NCBI GenBank assembly: GCA_016703745.1
Contig: JADJBK010000006.1
Coordinates: 806,001-870,000, forward strand
DNA length: 64,000 nt
Source of the DNA: Nitrosomonas sp.
Lineage (GTDB): Bacteria > Pseudomonadota > Gammaproteobacteria > Burkholderiales > Nitrosomonadaceae
Direction of reading: 5' to 3'
Under the pieces are notes generated by a model. The model was not told the origin of the DNA and made no database searches. It was given only the letters and a program-made list of their open reading frames with translations. Within the stretch, counting starts at the first letter, position 1; each line of letters begins with the position of its first letter. Below, in pieces: positions 54,062 to 63,005 of this stretch. A program made the translations under genes and the position numbers.

Positions 54062-54874
54062 TTAAAATTTTTTCTCTTGCGGAAAAGCAGCATTATCCGA
54101 ACTATCTCTCATGTCCATCATGGGGTCATCGAGAAACAGCTGGTCATACAGTGTAGCGGGTAATTTGCCATCGTGAATCAAGAAGGCGCGTTGTTGTAAA
54201 AAAGCCTCACGGACAAACAAATAAGGGTCAAGCGCACTTTGATCCCGCACTTTCATGGGCCCTGCAAGTTTGGAACGCTTATCGATAACTCGTAATACCA
54301 CAAGTGGCAATAGCGCCGGACCGCTCAATGTATACGCCAGAAAAAACATGCCATCGGTAAAAAAACTGAAAGGAATATCGAAAACATCACGCTGGGTACT
54401 GGGACCATGAACCGGAATAAATGTATAGGAACCCGTATTTATCCCCCACACCGCTAGAGTTTGCCCAAAATCCTCATCATTTTCTGCAAAACCCATATGC
54501 CCGGCCATATCAGCCAGACCAAAAATACCAATTGTTGAATTGATCAAAAAACGTAACGTATCCGAAAACCCCTGACGGACTTTACCTTGCAGGAAACTAT
54601 TCAGCGCTACACTTGGATAGGACAGATTGAGATAAAAATTACTGATCGGCCGCCGCACCGCTTCGGGTGCATGTGCCAAATAGGCATCGGCAAGGGGTTC
54701 CAGGTATCGGCGATCTATCTCGTCCGTGAAACGGTAGGCTTTCCGATTGAATGATTCATATGGATCGTGAGCATCTCTCGGTTGCGCTTCCCTCGATACC
54801 GAAGCGCATCCGACACAACCTGACAGCACCAGAAAAAAAATAATCCACTTAAAAAACTGAAAGTTATTCCCCAA
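54062..54874 (-). CDS. mlaA: MlaA/VacJ outer-membrane lipoprotein
   Basis: About 270 residues from a TTG at 54874 preceded by AGGAA; this gives a 19-residue signal peptide with lipobox LSGC. A longer frame from a TTG at 54964, right after the exbB stop, is possible. DPYESFNRKAYRFTDEID, DTLRFLINSTIGIFGLADMA and GSYTFIPVHGPST are MlaA motifs. MlaA removes mislocalised phospholipids from the outer leaflet with MlaBCDEF. Its place behind shc suggests a link to membrane lipid upkeep (inference). Confidence 0.9.
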   Translation of the reverse strand: MGNNFQFFKWIIFFLVLSGCVGCASVSREAQPRDAHDPYESFNRKAYRFTDEIDRRYLEPLADAYLAHAPEAVRRPISNFYLNLSYPSVALNSFLQGKVRQGFSDTLRFLINSTIGIFGLADMAGHMGFAENDEDFGQTLAVWGINTGSYTFIPVHGPSTQRDVFDIPFSFFTDGMFFLAYTLSGPALLPLVVLRVIDKRSKLAGPMKVRDQSALDPYLFVREAFLQQRAFLIHDGKLPATLYDQLFLDDPMMDMRDSSDNAAFPQEKKF

Positions 54875-54964
54875 GGCAACATTATTCCTGTTGTTATTGT
54901 TAATAGCATGCGCGAGTAATCCTGGCAGCAGCGCTTGTATCAAATCCGCCCACTTCCACTTCAA

Positions 54965-55573
54965 TTACACCCGCCGTTCACCATGCACCACCTCGACCAG
55001 TTTCAGTGCCTGCAACTCCATTTCCAGTACCAGTGCATCTACCCTGGCGCGGAAATGCCGGTAAAAAATCATACTGGGTATCGCCACCAGAATACCAAAG
55101 GCCGCATTATATAACGCTACTGAAATCCCATGAGCAAGCTGCACTGGATCGCCACCCGTCGGTGTGCCCGCACCAAAGATATCGATCATGCCAATCAAGG
55201 TACCAAACAATCCCATCAACGGGCTTAATGAAGCAATGGTTCCTAACGTGGTAAGGTAACGCTCCAGGTCATGCACCACCACCCGTCCAGCTTCTTCAAT
55301 CGACTCTTTCATGACCTCACGTGAGCTATCGATATTCTTCAGACCGGCAGCCAAAACCAGACCCAGCGGTGAATGCTCCTGCAAGCGTGTAAACATCTCT
55401 GCACGCACGCCAGTTCGACGAAATTCCTGCAGCACCTTCGGTAATAAGTCTCTGGGCGAAACTTTATCGATACGCAAACTCCACAGTCGTTCACCGATGA
55501 TGCCCACTGCAATGATCGAGGCGAATATGATTGGCCATATTGGCCACCCCGCCGCTTGAATGATAGAAAACAC
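54965..55573 (-). CDS. exbB: MotA/TolQ/ExbB proton channel protein
   Basis: 202 residues, GTG start with GGGAG upstream. Three membrane helices: near the N terminus (IIFASIIAVGIIGERLW), and two later with the conserved TLGTIASLSPLMGLFGTLIGMI and ALYNAAFGILVAIPSMIFYR segments. It should energise TonB or a Tol-like system in complex with ExbD. exbD, and the lpxK gene that usually follows, are not here; mlaA is next. Confidence 0.9.
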   Translation of the reverse strand: MFSIIQAAGWPIWPIIFASIIAVGIIGERLWSLRIDKVSPRDLLPKVLQEFRRTGVRAEMFTRLQEHSPLGLVLAAGLKNIDSSREVMKESIEEAGRVVVHDLERYLTTLGTIASLSPLMGLFGTLIGMIDIFGAGTPTGGDPVQLAHGISVALYNAAFGILVAIPSMIFYRHFRARVDALVLEMELQALKLVEVVHGERRV

Positions 55574-55683
55574 GCATTAATCTCCCAGATTGTTAAAAGT
55601 TTGGTTACGATACGCTGTCACCGAGTCCAACTACTCGCCCGGATATTATCTGTGCTGCACCGGATTTCCACATCACTTTTTTT

Positions 55684-55736
55684 AGTGCGCCTCTAAAAAC
55701 ATTCATTTTTTCGCAGGATGGTGTAGCGCATCCCTC
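55684..55736. repeat. Degenerate 53-bp hairpin repeat
   Basis: The left part (AGTGCGCCTCTAAAAAC) resembles the left arm of the 41343 hairpin, and the right end (GCATCCCTC) resembles its right end. The total length is again 53 bases, but the arms no longer pair well. A local GGATG/CATCC stem remains. I regard it as a probable decayed copy. Confidence 0.35.
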
Positions 55737-55771
55737 CGGCTGAGAACGTTAAAGTTTTGGAAAGCGAAATG

Positions 55772-55806
55772 TTATGCACAAAATCTGTGGATAACTATGT
55801 GCATAA
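55772..55806. promoter_or_regulatory. Cluster of three DnaA-box-like 9-mers
   Basis: TTATGCACA at 55772, TGTGGATAA at 55786 (complement of the perfect box TTATCCACA) and TGTGCATAA at 55798 (complement of TTATGCACA) lie within 35 bases, spaced 5 and 3 bases apart. Near-matches TGTGCCTAA (55818) and TGTGGATGA (55962) flank an AT-rich tract. DnaA binds such 9-mers (established). Whether this is an origin, a DnaA titration site or a regulated promoter is open. Confidence 0.55.
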
Positions 55807-55985
55807 ATGATGAACAATGTGCCTAAGCTCCCATTCATCCATGCTATTTTTTGAATTGCCTAAATTTTAATCCAATAAATTATACCATAAAAACAACAAT
55901 TTATTTGACAGCGCTGTTTATTCTGGAATTTTACTATTATATTGTGCCGGTTGAAAAAAATTGTGGATGATTGATAAATGTCAAG

Positions 55986-57329
55986 ATGAATATCGGATTA
56001 AATCCCATAGCAAATAAAACCCTTTGGCGTATCAGCGAATTAAACCAGAATGTTCGTCTTATTCTTGAACAGGCTTTCCCACTGTTGTGGGTAACCGGCG
56101 AAGTCTCCAATCTCAAGCGCTACCCATCCGGACACTGGTATTTTTCCCTGAAAGACGATAGCGCACAAGTGCGTTGCGTCATGTTCCGTCATAAAAATAC
56201 TGCGTTGGACGGGCACATCGAAGAGGGTATGCAGATAGAAGCGCAAGTATCGGTCACGCTATATGAAGTCCGTGGAGATTTTCAGCTGACAGTTGAATAC
56301 CTGCGTCGCGCGGGTTCAGGCAGACTATTTGAAGCATTTGAGCAGCTGAAAACCAAATTACGCCAGCAAGGCTTGTTTGATGCTGCCCTCAAACGTTCGC
56401 CGCCAGCTCATCCTAAACAGATTGGAATCATTACTTCCTCTCATACCGCTGCGCTTCGGGATGTATTGATTACGCTGCGCCGGCGTATGCCCGTCATTCC
56501 CGTCATCATTTATCCTGCACCGGTACAGGGTGAAAATGCGGCGGGCCATATCGTCACTGCCTTGCAAGTGGCTGCACAGCGTGCCGAATGCGACGTACTC
56601 ATTGTTTGCCGTGGTGGCGGTTCAATTGAGGATTTATGGGCATTTAATGAAGAAAAAGTTGCGCGCGCAATCGCTGCCTGCCCCATTCCAGTTATCACCG
56701 GTATCGGCCATGAAACCGACTTTACCATCGCTGATTTTGTTGCTGATGTACGCGCGCCCACCCCAACGGGTGCCGCACAGCTGGCTTGCCCTGACATCAG
56801 GGAAATACAGCAGACAATGCGCCAGTGGCAGCATCGTTTACGACAAAGGATGGCACGTAAAATTGAATCCTGTCAGCAAACTGCTGACCTGCTTGCCCAC
56901 CAGCTGATGCACCCCGGCGACAGCATTCGCCAACAACAAGACAACCTCGCACAAATCCAGCAGCGATTACGACGTGCTGGCACAAGGCAATTAGAAATAC
57001 ATCAGTGGCACGTTGAAGTCTTGAGGCAGCGCATGGCTGTCAGCCAGCCCGATATGGCAAAAAGCAAACACTATCAACTTGAGCTCGCCACCCGCCTGGC
57101 ACGCGCCATGAATAACCGCATGCAAACCCTGACGCATTCAATAACCGGGTTTGCAAAACAACTTTCGCATCTCGACCCACAAGCGGTGCTGGCGCGTGGC
57201 TATAGTATCGCCTATACTGCGCAGGGCGAGGTCTTGCGCCATTATCGGCAGGTGAGCACCAAAGACAACTTGCAGATTGTGCTGGCTAACGGCAAGGTTC
57301 ATGTCAGCGTAGTCAAATCCCTAAAATAA
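55986..57329 (+). CDS. xseA: Exodeoxyribonuclease VII large subunit
   Basis: 447 residues from the ATG at 55986; a TTG at 55971 is the alternative and neither has a clear ribosome site. The N-terminal OB domain (LLWVTGEVSNLKRYPSGHWYFSLKD) is followed by the catalytic part with ITSSHTAALRD, VCRGGGSIEDLWAFNEE and ITGIGHETDFTIADF. A long coiled region and a C-terminal LARGYSIAYT segment end it. It degrades single-stranded DNA with XseB, which is not in view. Confidence 0.95.
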   Translation: MNIGLNPIANKTLWRISELNQNVRLILEQAFPLLWVTGEVSNLKRYPSGHWYFSLKDDSAQVRCVMFRHKNTALDGHIEEGMQIEAQVSVTLYEVRGDFQLTVEYLRRAGSGRLFEAFEQLKTKLRQQGLFDAALKRSPPAHPKQIGIITSSHTAALRDVLITLRRRMPVIPVIIYPAPVQGENAAGHIVTALQVAAQRAECDVLIVCRGGGSIEDLWAFNEEKVARAIAACPIPVITGIGHETDFTIADFVADVRAPTPTGAAQLACPDIREIQQTMRQWQHRLRQRMARKIESCQQTADLLAHQLMHPGDSIRQQQDNLAQIQQRLRRAGTRQLEIHQWHVEVLRQRMAVSQPDMAKSKHYQLELATRLARAMNNRMQTLTHSITGFAKQLSHLDPQAVLARGYSIAYTAQGEVLRHYRQVSTKDNLQIVLANGKVHVSVVKSLK

Positions 57330-57345
57330 CCAGGAGAAATCTGTC

Positions 57346-57726
57346 ATGTCCCGTTTTTTTCTCGCGTTGGGTGCATTCAATGCTTTTCTCTGTGTTGCGC
57401 TCGGCGCCATGGGGGCACATGTGCTGAAAACGCAATTGACCGCCGACATGCTGGCGAATTATCAAACCGGTGTGCAGTACCATTTTTATCATGCATTGGG
57501 ATTGATACTGGTCGGATTACTGCTCGACCGCCTGCCCTCCTCACGATCACTTAAAGCTTCCGGTATTCTGATGTGTGCCGGTATTCTCTTTTTTTCGGGC
57601 ACCCTCTACGTTATCAGCCTGACCGGCTTACGCGGACTAGGCATGATCGCCCCATTGGGTGGCACCTCCTACATGAGTGCCTGGCTGTTTCTTACCTACG
57701 CCGCCTGGAAATACAAATCGGCATGA
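57346..57726 (+). CDS. DUF423 (YgdD-like) membrane protein
   Basis: 126 residues, four hydrophobic helices. GAFNAFLCVALGAMGAHVLK at the start and YHFYHALGLI, then APLGGTSYMSAWLFL near the end match DUF423. The function is unknown. It follows xseA by 16 bases and precedes the RNA methyltransferase gene on the same strand. Confidence 0.88.
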   Translation: MSRFFLALGAFNAFLCVALGAMGAHVLKTQLTADMLANYQTGVQYHFYHALGLILVGLLLDRLPSSRSLKASGILMCAGILFFSGTLYVISLTGLRGLGMIAPLGGTSYMSAWLFLTYAAWKYKSA

Positions 57727-57780
57727 TCTCTCGCAGACACCCAATACACAACAATTCTCACACAGCAGCCCTTTTCACGA

Positions 57781-58956
57781 ATGACTGAACGCTTTTTCGC
57801 TACCTGTCCACGCGGACTGGAAGCCATTCTCGCAGAAGAACTGGGGCAGCTGAATATTACTACCAGCAAGCCACTGAAAGGTGGCGTAGCTTTTCAGGGA
57901 GATTGGGCAGCCTGTTACCGGATCAATCTGCAAAGCAGAATCGCCAGCCGGATTTTATGGCAGGTGGCGCAGAACCCTTACCAGAATGAAAATTCCATTT
58001 ATGACATAACTAATGCCCTGCCCTGGCAGGACTGGTTTACACCGCAGCATTCCATCCGCGTCAACCTGACTGCAATCAAGAGTCCACTGCGCAGCCTCGA
58101 CTTTGCCACACTCAGAATCAAGGATGCCATCTGCGATCAGTTCCGGCGGCAGGGTGGCGAGCGTCCAAGCGTGGATACCGCCAACCCTGACATGCGCATT
58201 CACGCTTTTCTCGAACAAAATCAGTTGACGCTCTATCTTGACACTTCAGGTGACGCCCTGTTCAAACGGGGCTTGCGCCAGTCTCATGGAGAAGCACCGC
58301 TACGTGAAAACCTTGCTGCCGGTCTGTTGGCACTCTCCGGCTGGACTCCGGGTACACCGCTGCTGGATCCGATGTGTGGCAGCGGAACCCTGCTGCTGGA
58401 AGCTGCGCAAATCGCCTGCCGCATTGCACCGGGAAGCAATCGGCACTTTGCGTTTGAAAAACTGAATTTTTTTGATGCCACCTTGTGGTCACAGCTCAGA
58501 CAGACCGCTATCGCACAGCAACAACCTCCTGTATTTCATGATATTTATGGCAGCGACTTATATGGTGACGCGCTGGCAGACGCACACAATAACCTCAACC
58601 ATGCCGGGTTGACTGCCTGCGTCCATCTGAAACAAGCCAATGTACTGGAAATTTCGGCTCCGGCACCATCCGGCATTCTGCTGACCAATCCGCCTTATGG
58701 CGTGCGTGTCGGTGATGCGCAAGATCTGCTCGAACTGTACCCCAAACTGGGGGATGTTCTCAAACGCAAATTCAGTGGCTGGTACGCATATCTTTTCACT
58801 GCCGACCCCATGCTTGCCAAACTGATCCGGTTGAGTCCCTCGCGTCGTACACCGTTATTCAATGGCGCGCTGGAATGTCGACTGCTGGAATATAAACTGG
58901 TCGCAGGCGGTATGCGCAAACCCAATTCCACGCAGATAACCCCAATTAACCACTAA
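57781..58956 (+). CDS. THUMP-domain RNA methyltransferase, RlmL N-half type
   Basis: 391 residues. FFATCPRGLEAILAEEL and the following THUMP region (about 50-155) bind RNA. The Rossmann methyltransferase domain has LLDPMCGSGTLLLEAA for SAM and LTNPPYGVRVGD as the catalytic NPPY motif. It resembles the N-terminal half of E. coli RlmKL, which makes m2G2445 in 23S rRNA. The RlmK half is absent, as in many betaproteobacteria. Confidence 0.9.
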   Translation: MTERFFATCPRGLEAILAEELGQLNITTSKPLKGGVAFQGDWAACYRINLQSRIASRILWQVAQNPYQNENSIYDITNALPWQDWFTPQHSIRVNLTAIKSPLRSLDFATLRIKDAICDQFRRQGGERPSVDTANPDMRIHAFLEQNQLTLYLDTSGDALFKRGLRQSHGEAPLRENLAAGLLALSGWTPGTPLLDPMCGSGTLLLEAAQIACRIAPGSNRHFAFEKLNFFDATLWSQLRQTAIAQQQPPVFHDIYGSDLYGDALADAHNNLNHAGLTACVHLKQANVLEISAPAPSGILLTNPPYGVRVGDAQDLLELYPKLGDVLKRKFSGWYAYLFTADPMLAKLIRLSPSRRTPLFNGALECRLLEYKLVAGGMRKPNSTQITPINH

Positions 58957-58964
58957 AAAAAACC

Positions 58965-59438
58965 ATGCGCACCAGCTATCTAGTAATTTTTCTGTCATGC
59001 ATCGGATTAATCGGCTACGCCATTTATTTACAGGAAGTCAAAGAGTTACTGCCATGCCCCTTATGCGTGATTCAACGTATCGCCTACTGGCTGATCGGCC
59101 TGACCGCCCTGCTCGCCTTCTTTCATGATCCACAATTATCTGGCAGACGTCTCTATAGTGGATTCATGATCGGATTTGCCCTGGCAGGTGCAATCGTTGC
59201 CGGACGGCAGGCATGGCTGGTACGCTTTCCGCAGGCATTCGAATGCGGCATCAGCCCGGAAGAAGCTTTCCTCAACGCACTCCCACTGGCGCAGTGGTGG
59301 CCGGGCATGTTCGAAGCCAATGGCGATTGCGCAGATAACAACTGGCAGTTTCTAACCCTGACCATTCCAGACTGGTCACTAATTGCATTTCTGTTACTGG
59401 GCGGAACAGCCACTTATTTGTGGCGAAGAAAAAGGTAG
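58965..59438 (+). CDS. dsbB: Disulfide bond formation protein B
   Basis: 157 residues, four membrane helices. The first redox pair is in LPCPLCVIQR (CxxC after TM1). The second is the pair of loop cysteines in ECGISPEEAF and NGDCADNNW. It reoxidises DsbA and passes electrons to quinone. A stretch of about 100 bases with no gene follows before the convergent flavoprotein gene. Confidence 0.94.
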   Translation: MRTSYLVIFLSCIGLIGYAIYLQEVKELLPCPLCVIQRIAYWLIGLTALLAFFHDPQLSGRRLYSGFMIGFALAGAIVAGRQAWLVRFPQAFECGISPEEAFLNALPLAQWWPGMFEANGDCADNNWQFLTLTIPDWSLIAFLLLGGTATYLWRRKR

Positions 59439-59542
59439 CCAATCGGCATGATGAACAAACCCCTTGCTGGATAAATCCACCTGCATCGGCTTACCCTGCG
59501 GGAAAGCAAGCAGAATGTCGGAATCATCAGTTCCGCAAAGGG

Positions 59543-60724
59543 TTACACATGCTGTCCAGCAACATACCCGGATGACCACGCCCACTGAAAATTAAATCCT
59601 CCAAGGTGGCCGGTGACATCGACAACTTCTCCCACGAAAAACAGCTGTGGCTGCTTCCTGGCTTCCATTGTCTGTGATGACAGTTCACGGGTATCCACCC
59701 CTCCCAGCGTGACCTCAGCAGTTCGATAACCTTCCGTACCAACTGGCCGGATAGGCCAGCTATTGCAGGCACGGGCAATTTCAGCAATCCGTATATTGGG
59801 CAGATCCCCCAACGCTCCGCTACAGGCCTGTTCGTCACAAATACCCTGTGCAAGCCGTTTAGGCAATATTTCCATCAGTGCATTGTTAATGTATAGCCGG
59901 GGTTGCTTTTGTTTCTGCTCGATTAACCGCTGGTATACGTCCTGCTGAGGTGCGAAATTCACCGTAATCTCTTTTCTCTCCTCCCAGTAGGAAGATATCT
60001 GCAAAATAGCGGGACCACTCAGGCCACGATGCGTAAACAGCAACCCGTCACTGAACGCCTGCTTTCCACAGCGAACCTCCGCTTCAATGGACAGCCCGCT
60101 TAGTGTGTGGCATCGCGCCAACCATGCGCCATCAAAAATTAACGGCACCAGAGCGACACGCGGCTTGATTACGTTCAGATCAAATTTTCGAGCAATCTCA
60201 TAACCCAAACTGGTCGCACCAATTTTTGGAATGGAAAGCCCTCCTGTCGCAATCACGAGTGAGCGAGCGCATACCTCACCGAGGCTGGTTTTAACAAGAT
60301 AGCCACCGGATACCGCTTCAACCGAATTTACCTTCACCTGCGTCTGTAGTTCCACACCGGCCTCCCGCATCTCCATCAGCAGCATGTCAATGATTTGTCT
60401 GGCCGAAACATCGCAGAACAGCTGCCCCAGCTTCTTTTCATGAAAGGCAATGGCATGCTTGCGCACTAACGCAATAAAATCCTGTGGCGTATATTGCTTG
60501 AGGGCTGATTTGCAGAAATGTGGATTGTGTGACACATAATGCTGCGGCCCAGCATACAGATTAGTAAAGTTGCAGCGTCCACCACCAGAAATACGAATTT
60601 TTTCGGCAATTTTAGCGGCGTGATCAATCAGCCTTACTCGCCGCCCCCGCTTTCCAGCTTCGATTGCACACATCATCCCGGCCGCCCCCGCACCGATAAT
60701 AATCACATCGCAAGTATCAACCAT
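59543..60724 (-). CDS. BaiN/YhiN (HI0933-like) family flavoprotein
   Basis: 393 residues. FAD-binding IIGAGAAGMMCAIEAGKRG at the N terminus is followed by the family mark SGGGRCNFTN. TGGLSIPKIGATSLGYEIA and GLLFTHRGLSGPAIL are further conserved parts. The end, VTGHLGGFNFQWAWSSGYVAGQ, closes the FAD site. Members are NAD(P)/FAD oxidoreductases of mostly unknown substrate. Confidence 0.9.
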   Translation of the reverse strand: MVDTCDVIIIGAGAAGMMCAIEAGKRGRRVRLIDHAAKIAEKIRISGGGRCNFTNLYAGPQHYVSHNPHFCKSALKQYTPQDFIALVRKHAIAFHEKKLGQLFCDVSARQIIDMLLMEMREAGVELQTQVKVNSVEAVSGGYLVKTSLGEVCARSLVIATGGLSIPKIGATSLGYEIARKFDLNVIKPRVALVPLIFDGAWLARCHTLSGLSIEAEVRCGKQAFSDGLLFTHRGLSGPAILQISSYWEERKEITVNFAPQQDVYQRLIEQKQKQPRLYINNALMEILPKRLAQGICDEQACSGALGDLPNIRIAEIARACNSWPIRPVGTEGYRTAEVTLGGVDTRELSSQTMEARKQPQLFFVGEVVDVTGHLGGFNFQWAWSSGYVAGQHV

Positions 60725-60856
60725 AAAATATCACCAGGAGACAGGCATGAGAATATTTGATAAAGCATTTACCAAATTGCCACAGCCACTCATTTGCCAC
60801 TCGTTTTTGTACTATTCTTTCCAGACATCCATCCATTTCAGTTAATCGCATTTCGA

Positions 60857-60862
60857 TATAAT
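60857..60862 (+). promoter_or_regulatory. Candidate -10 box upstream of ligA
   Basis: A perfect TATAAT stands 47 bases before the first possible ligA start. The -35 region is poor, so this is a weak proposal. Transcription would begin near 60869 and leave little leader, which bears on the unclear ligA start. Confidence 0.25.
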
Positions 60863-60908
60863 CCTACTCATCAGGGTCAGCTGATTACCATGAAAACCAA
60901 TCAGCCCA

Positions 60909-63005
60909 TTGCCGCTTCTTATTCGTCCTTTGATACAACAACGTCTAAAATTGGAAACAAGCATCCCTCAACGCCTGCAGGAATTACGCGCGGAAATCGC
61001 CCGGCATGATTATCAGTATTATGTACTGGATGCGCCTGTCATTGAAGATTCGCAATACGACACATTGTTTCGTGCACTGCAAACACTCGAACAGCAGCAC
61101 CCTCATCTGGTTACGCCGGATTCTCCCACCCAGCGCGCCGGCGTCGCGCCACTTAAAGCATTTACGCCCTTCAGCCATTACACGCCGATGCTGTCTCTGG
61201 CCAACGCCTTTACAAATGAGGAAATTTACGCATTTGATCAGCGGATTCGTGAATCACTCGCCGTAAATGCCGTCGAGTATGTCGCTGAGCCCAAGTTTGA
61301 TGGCCTGGCGGTTAATCTCGTCTATGAACACGGCATTCTGCTCAAAGGTGCGACGCGCGGAGACGGGCATGCTGGCGAAGATATTACCCTGAATCTGCGC
61401 ACCCTCCCTTCGATACCATTACGGTTGCAGGCGAAACCTTTAACCGGGGTATTTGAAGTTCGAGGTGAAGTCGTCATGCATAAGGCTGATTTTACGCGAC
61501 TCAATCAGCAGCAACAGCAGGCGGGACTTAAACCGTTTGCCAATCCGCGCAATGCGGCGGCAGGTTCACTGCGCCAACTTGATTCCAGCATCACCGCGAC
61601 ACGTCACCTGACCTTCTATGCCTATGGAGTGGGTATTTATCCTTCGCCTGAGCTGACTTTCACCAATCACAGCGAGATATTGGCCTTTCTTGGCGCGCAA
61701 CATTTTCTGGTCGCGCCTCAAGTGCGCACGGCAACCGGGGTGGCGGCACTGCTTGCCTGCTATCAGGAAATGGGTGCGTCACGCGCAGCCCTGCCCTACG
61801 ATATCGATGGCGTGGTCTACAAAGTCAATCACCTCGCCTTTCAGGAAAAACTGGGCTATGTTGCGCGCGCGCCCCGTTTTGCCATTGCGCACAAATTTCC
61901 CGCACAGGAAGCCGTCACCGATTTGCTGGCCATCGAGATTCAGGTTGGCCGAACCGGTGCCATGACGCCAGTAGCACGCCTGGCGCCCGTTGTTGTCGGC
62001 GGCGTGACCGTGACCAATGCAACCTTGCACAATGAAGATGAGATCACACGCAAACAGATCAGGATCGGCGACAAAGTCATCGTGCGGCGAGCCGGTGATG
62101 TCATTCCCGAAATCGTGTCGGCCTTAATCGATCAGCGCCCGCCAGACACCAGACCATTTATCATGCCGGCGCACTGCCCAGTGTGCGGATCCCACGCGGT
62201 ACGCCTCGCAGGTGAAAGCATCACCCGTTGCAGCGGCGGCCTGTACTGCCCCGCGCAGCGCAAACAGGCTATCTGGCATTTTGCCTCACGGCGTGCGCTG
62301 GATATCAATGGCCTGGGCGAGCAACGGGTTGATCAACTCATCGGGCACGAGCTGGTCCGAACACCCGCTGATCTCTACCGGCTCGATGTTGCCACGCTCT
62401 CTAAACTGGAACGCATGGGCGCGAAATCGGCCAACAACCTGATCGCGGCCATACGGAAAAGCACGCTGACGACCCTGCCCCGCTTCATCTATGCATTGGG
62501 GATTCGCCATGTCGGGGAAGAAACCGCCAAAACCCTTGCCCGATGGGCACAAGGTGATTTGAACCGGCTGATGACGGCCACTCTCGAAACGCTGCAGATT
62601 ATTCCGGATGTCGGACCAGTCGTTGCGCAAAGCATTGTGGACTTTTTTACTGAAACGCATAACCGCGAGGTCATCGTGCAGCTACGTGCCGGCGGCCTGC
62701 ATTGGTCGCAACCTGCCGATAATATTCCTGCTGCCGAAACCATTCATTCGACAATAACCGGCAAGAAATTTGTGCTGACGGGCACACTGAATAACCTGAC
62801 AAGAGAGCAGGCCAAGGTACGCATCGAGCAGCAGGGCGGCAAAATTACCGGCAGCGTCTCAGCGAATACTGATTATGTGGTAGTGGGTGTCGATCCTGGC
62901 AGCAAATACACCAAAGCCATTGAACTGGACATCCCGGTTCTGAATGAAGCACAATTACTGGCATTATTACAATCTGCTGATCAAGACCAGGACAAACATG
63001 ACTGA
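60909..63005 (+). CDS. ligA: NAD-dependent DNA ligase
   Basis: Up to 698 residues from TTG 60909. Another TTG at 60951 would begin ETSIPQRLQELR, which lines up better with other LigA starts; neither has a ribosome site, and a nearby ATG at 60890 is in another frame. HDYQYYVLDAP starts domain Ia, EPKFDGLAV carries the adenylated Lys, the zinc finger is CPVCGSH with CSGGLYC, then HhH repeats and a C-terminal BRCT domain. It seals nicks in replication and repair. Confidence 0.95.
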   Translation: MPLLIRPLIQQRLKLETSIPQRLQELRAEIARHDYQYYVLDAPVIEDSQYDTLFRALQTLEQQHPHLVTPDSPTQRAGVAPLKAFTPFSHYTPMLSLANAFTNEEIYAFDQRIRESLAVNAVEYVAEPKFDGLAVNLVYEHGILLKGATRGDGHAGEDITLNLRTLPSIPLRLQAKPLTGVFEVRGEVVMHKADFTRLNQQQQQAGLKPFANPRNAAAGSLRQLDSSITATRHLTFYAYGVGIYPSPELTFTNHSEILAFLGAQHFLVAPQVRTATGVAALLACYQEMGASRAALPYDIDGVVYKVNHLAFQEKLGYVARAPRFAIAHKFPAQEAVTDLLAIEIQVGRTGAMTPVARLAPVVVGGVTVTNATLHNEDEITRKQIRIGDKVIVRRAGDVIPEIVSALIDQRPPDTRPFIMPAHCPVCGSHAVRLAGESITRCSGGLYCPAQRKQAIWHFASRRALDINGLGEQRVDQLIGHELVRTPADLYRLDVATLSKLERMGAKSANNLIAAIRKSTLTTLPRFIYALGIRHVGEETAKTLARWAQGDLNRLMTATLETLQIIPDVGPVVAQSIVDFFTETHNREVIVQLRAGGLHWSQPADNIPAAETIHSTITGKKFVLTGTLNNLTREQAKVRIEQQGGKITGSVSANTDYVVVGVDPGSKYTKAIELDIPVLNEAQLLALLQSADQDQDKHD

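Larger units (their letters stand above)
55574..55985. other. Divergent intergenic region, exbB / xseA, with DnaA-box cluster
   Basis: About 410 bases without an ORF. It contains a decayed hairpin repeat (55684-55736), three DnaA-box-like 9-mers (55772-55806) with weaker matches at 55818 and 55962, and a strongly AT-rich stretch at about 55856-55930. Promoters of exbB and xseA should also lie here. Confidence 0.55.

Noticed and set aside
59439..59542. Gap after dsbB as a gene remnant (63-aa minus frame)
   Set aside because: No resemblance to a known protein; too short to judge as a pseudogene.
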